NCBI RefSeq assembly: GCF_006385595.1
Contig: NZ_CP041046.1
Location: forward strand, 1,798,001 to 1,862,000
Reading direction: 5' to 3'
DNA from: Luteibacter pinisoli
GTDB taxonomy: Bacteria; Pseudomonadota; Gammaproteobacteria; Xanthomonadales; Rhodanobacteraceae
DNA length: 64,000 nt
The notes beneath the pieces are model-generated. The model made no database searches. It had not been told where the DNA came from and worked only from the letters and a program-made list of their open reading frames with translations. Every line of letters begins with the position of its first letter. Position 1 is the stretch's first letter. Positions 62,854 through 64,000 of this stretch are shown here, piece after piece. A program made the position numbers and the translations under genes.

Positions 62854-63507
62854 GTGGAATTCCCGCACCGCTTTCGTGATCCTGAATTCGCTATCCTGGC
62901 ACTGACCCACCGCAGCGCCGGGAAACCGAACAACGAGCGGCTGGAATTCCTCGGGGACGCCCTGCTGGGCGTGCTTGTCGCCGAATTGCTGTTCGAAGTC
63001 CATCCGAATGCCAGCGAGGGTGAGCTCTCGCGGCTTCGGTCGCAGCTGGTCAATGGCCAGGCCCTCGCCGTCATCGCCCGGGATCTCGAACTGGGCGACC
63101 GGCTCAAGCTCGGCCCGGGTGAGCTCAAGAGCGGCGGTTTCCGCCGTGAGTCCATCCTGGCCGACGCCTTTGAAGCGATGATCGCCGCCGTGTACCTGGA
63201 CGATGGCTACGACGCCTGCCGCCAGGTCGTGCGCAGGCTTTTCACGCCCCGCGTGGCAGAACTGAAGCGCTCCAGCAAGGACGCGAAAACGCGCCTGCAG
63301 GAGTGGCTGCAGGGCAGGGGCCTCCCGCTGCCCGTGTACGACCTGACCGACAGCTACGGCGAAGACCACGCCAAGATTTTCGACGTTAGCTGCACTATTG
63401 AAGAGCCGGAAGCCATCCGCACCGAAGGGAGTGGAGGCAGCCGGCGCGCCGCCGAGCAGGACGCCGCCGACGCGGTTCTGCGCATCCTGCTGGAAAAGAA
63501 ATCATGA
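62854..63507 (+). CDS. rnc: Ribonuclease III
   Basis: Double-strand-specific endoribonuclease (217 residues) for rRNA and mRNA processing. The signature NERLEFLGDALLG carries E31 and D35, DAFEAMIAAVYLDDG carries the second acidic pair, and the C-terminal dsRNA-binding domain follows (DAKTRLQEWLQG). The start is GTG at 62854. The stop overlaps the era ATG (ATGA). Confidence 0.96.
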   Translation: MEFPHRFRDPEFAILALTHRSAGKPNNERLEFLGDALLGVLVAELLFEVHPNASEGELSRLRSQLVNGQALAVIARDLELGDRLKLGPGELKSGGFRRESILADAFEAMIAAVYLDDGYDACRQVVRRLFTPRVAELKRSSKDAKTRLQEWLQGRGLPLPVYDLTDSYGEDHAKIFDVSCTIEEPEAIRTEGSGGSRRAAEQDAADAVLRILLEKKS

Positions 63508-64000
63508 ACGATATCGATCTCGAAACTAACGACACCGTCGTCGACGACGACTTCCGCTGCGGCTATGTGGCCCTGGCCGGACGCCCCAATGTCGGCAAGT
63601 CTACCCTCCTCAATGCCCTGATCGGCGTGCGGCTCTCCATCGTGAGCCACCGCCCGCAGACCACGCGGCACCGCATCCTCGGCATTTCCACCAAGCCGTC
63701 GGGGCAGATCCTGTACGTGGATACGCCGGGCCTGCATCGCGGCGCCAAGCGCGCCATGAACCGCAGCCTCAACCGCGCCGCCCGCGCCGCCGTCTCGGAA
63801 GTCGATCTTGCCGTGCAGGTGATCGAGGCCGGCCGCTGGACGGACGAAGACGCCGCGATGTACCAGGCGATGTGCGAGCAGACCGACATGCCCAAGCTGC
63901 TGGCCATCAACAAGGTGGACCTGCAGAAAGACAAGACGGTGATGCTGCCCTTCGTGGCCGACCTGATGCAGAAGCATCCGTTCGACGACGTCTATTACGT
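63504..64000 (+). CDS. era: GTPase Era (3' end outside window)
   Basis: Small GTPase that helps 16S rRNA maturation; 165 codons are visible. GTP motifs GRPNVGKST (G1), DTPGLHRG (G3) and NKVDLQ (G4) are intact; the KH domain lies beyond the right edge. The rnc-era overlap is the usual arrangement. The ATG is at 63504. Confidence 0.95.
   Translation, partial: MNDIDLETNDTVVDDDFRCGYVALAGRPNVGKSTLLNALIGVRLSIVSHRPQTTRHRILGISTKPSGQILYVDTPGLHRGAKRAMNRSLNRAARAAVSEVDLAVQVIEAGRWTDEDAAMYQAMCEQTDMPKLLAINKVDLQKDKTVMLPFVADLMQKHPFDDVYY

Overview
This 64-kb window looks like chromosomal backbone from a high-GC gammaproteobacterium of the order Xanthomonadales, probably family Rhodanobacteraceae (Luteibacter/Dyella-like). 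The evidence is the rpoE-rseA-mucD-lepA-lepB-DUF4845-rnc-era order, the lexA-imuA-imuB-dnaE2 mutagenesis cassette, divergent ppsA/ppsR, tpiA-secG-tRNA-Leu, a large TonB-dependent receptor and two MHYT/GAF-type GGDEF-EAL proteins. The genus is inferred from gene content and protein style, not from a database match. I see no prophage, insertion sequence, CRISPR array or recognisable defence island.

Layout. 1-2.3 kb: 5' part of a DUF3772/MscS channel gene (minus strand, runs off the left edge). 2.4-3.8 kb: tpiA, secG, tRNA-Leu(GAG). 3.8-8.2 kb: a small accessory-looking stretch with a coiled-coil membrane protein, a 5'-truncated SPFH gene, an MHYT-GGDEF-EAL protein and a toxin-antitoxin pair. 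8.2-17.6 kb: small conserved housekeeping and hypothetical genes (DUF924, CsaA, UBP zinc finger, DUF1304, patatin, TPR lipoprotein, lone receiver, HAD, DUF4105, a TraB/GumN protein lacking its histidines, F420-reductase-like). 17.7-25.6 kb: TonB receptor, FNR-like regulator, two tiny convergent genes, hybrid histidine kinase with an exported amidohydrolase. 25.6-32.1 kb: YihY, CsbD, MntH, an orphan 53-residue peptide, glutathione-dependent formaldehyde dehydrogenase and followers. 32.3-38.2 kb: SOS cassette dnaE2/imuB/imuA/lexA on the minus strand. 38.4-41.6 kb: an 11-residue-repeat coiled-coil protein, then an MFS-HAD-DeoR operon. 41.6-46 kb: ppsA/ppsR, DUF1249, tRNA operon Ala-Glu-Asp. 46-53.4 kb: CPA2 antiporter, FKBP isomerase, ugd, slyX, DUF2058, FadB/FadJ-like enzyme. 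53.5-64 kb: a second GGDEF-EAL protein and its short partner, then the sigma-E envelope-stress operon into lepA, lepB, rnc and era (cut by the right edge).

How the genes work together. Envelope integrity is the main theme: rpoE/rseA/mucD, signal peptidase, SecG, FKBP isomerase, mechanosensitive channel and YihY. The second theme is SOS mutagenesis under a LexA whose operator (GTAC-N4-GTAC) sits directly before lexA. The third is cyclic-di-GMP signalling. Central carbon control is represented by tpiA, ppsA/ppsR and a sugar-type MFS-HAD-DeoR operon.

Nothing here is clearly a new multi-gene system. The most unusual items are the GumN-type protein that has lost both GxxH histidines, the FNR-like regulator with a full cysteine set but an altered recognition helix, the hendecad-repeat gene, the orphan acidic peptide gene with its repeated upstream motif, the helically phased TTGxTGCAC sites before the MFS operon, and a sigma-E promoter whose -35 box lies in a hairpin loop.
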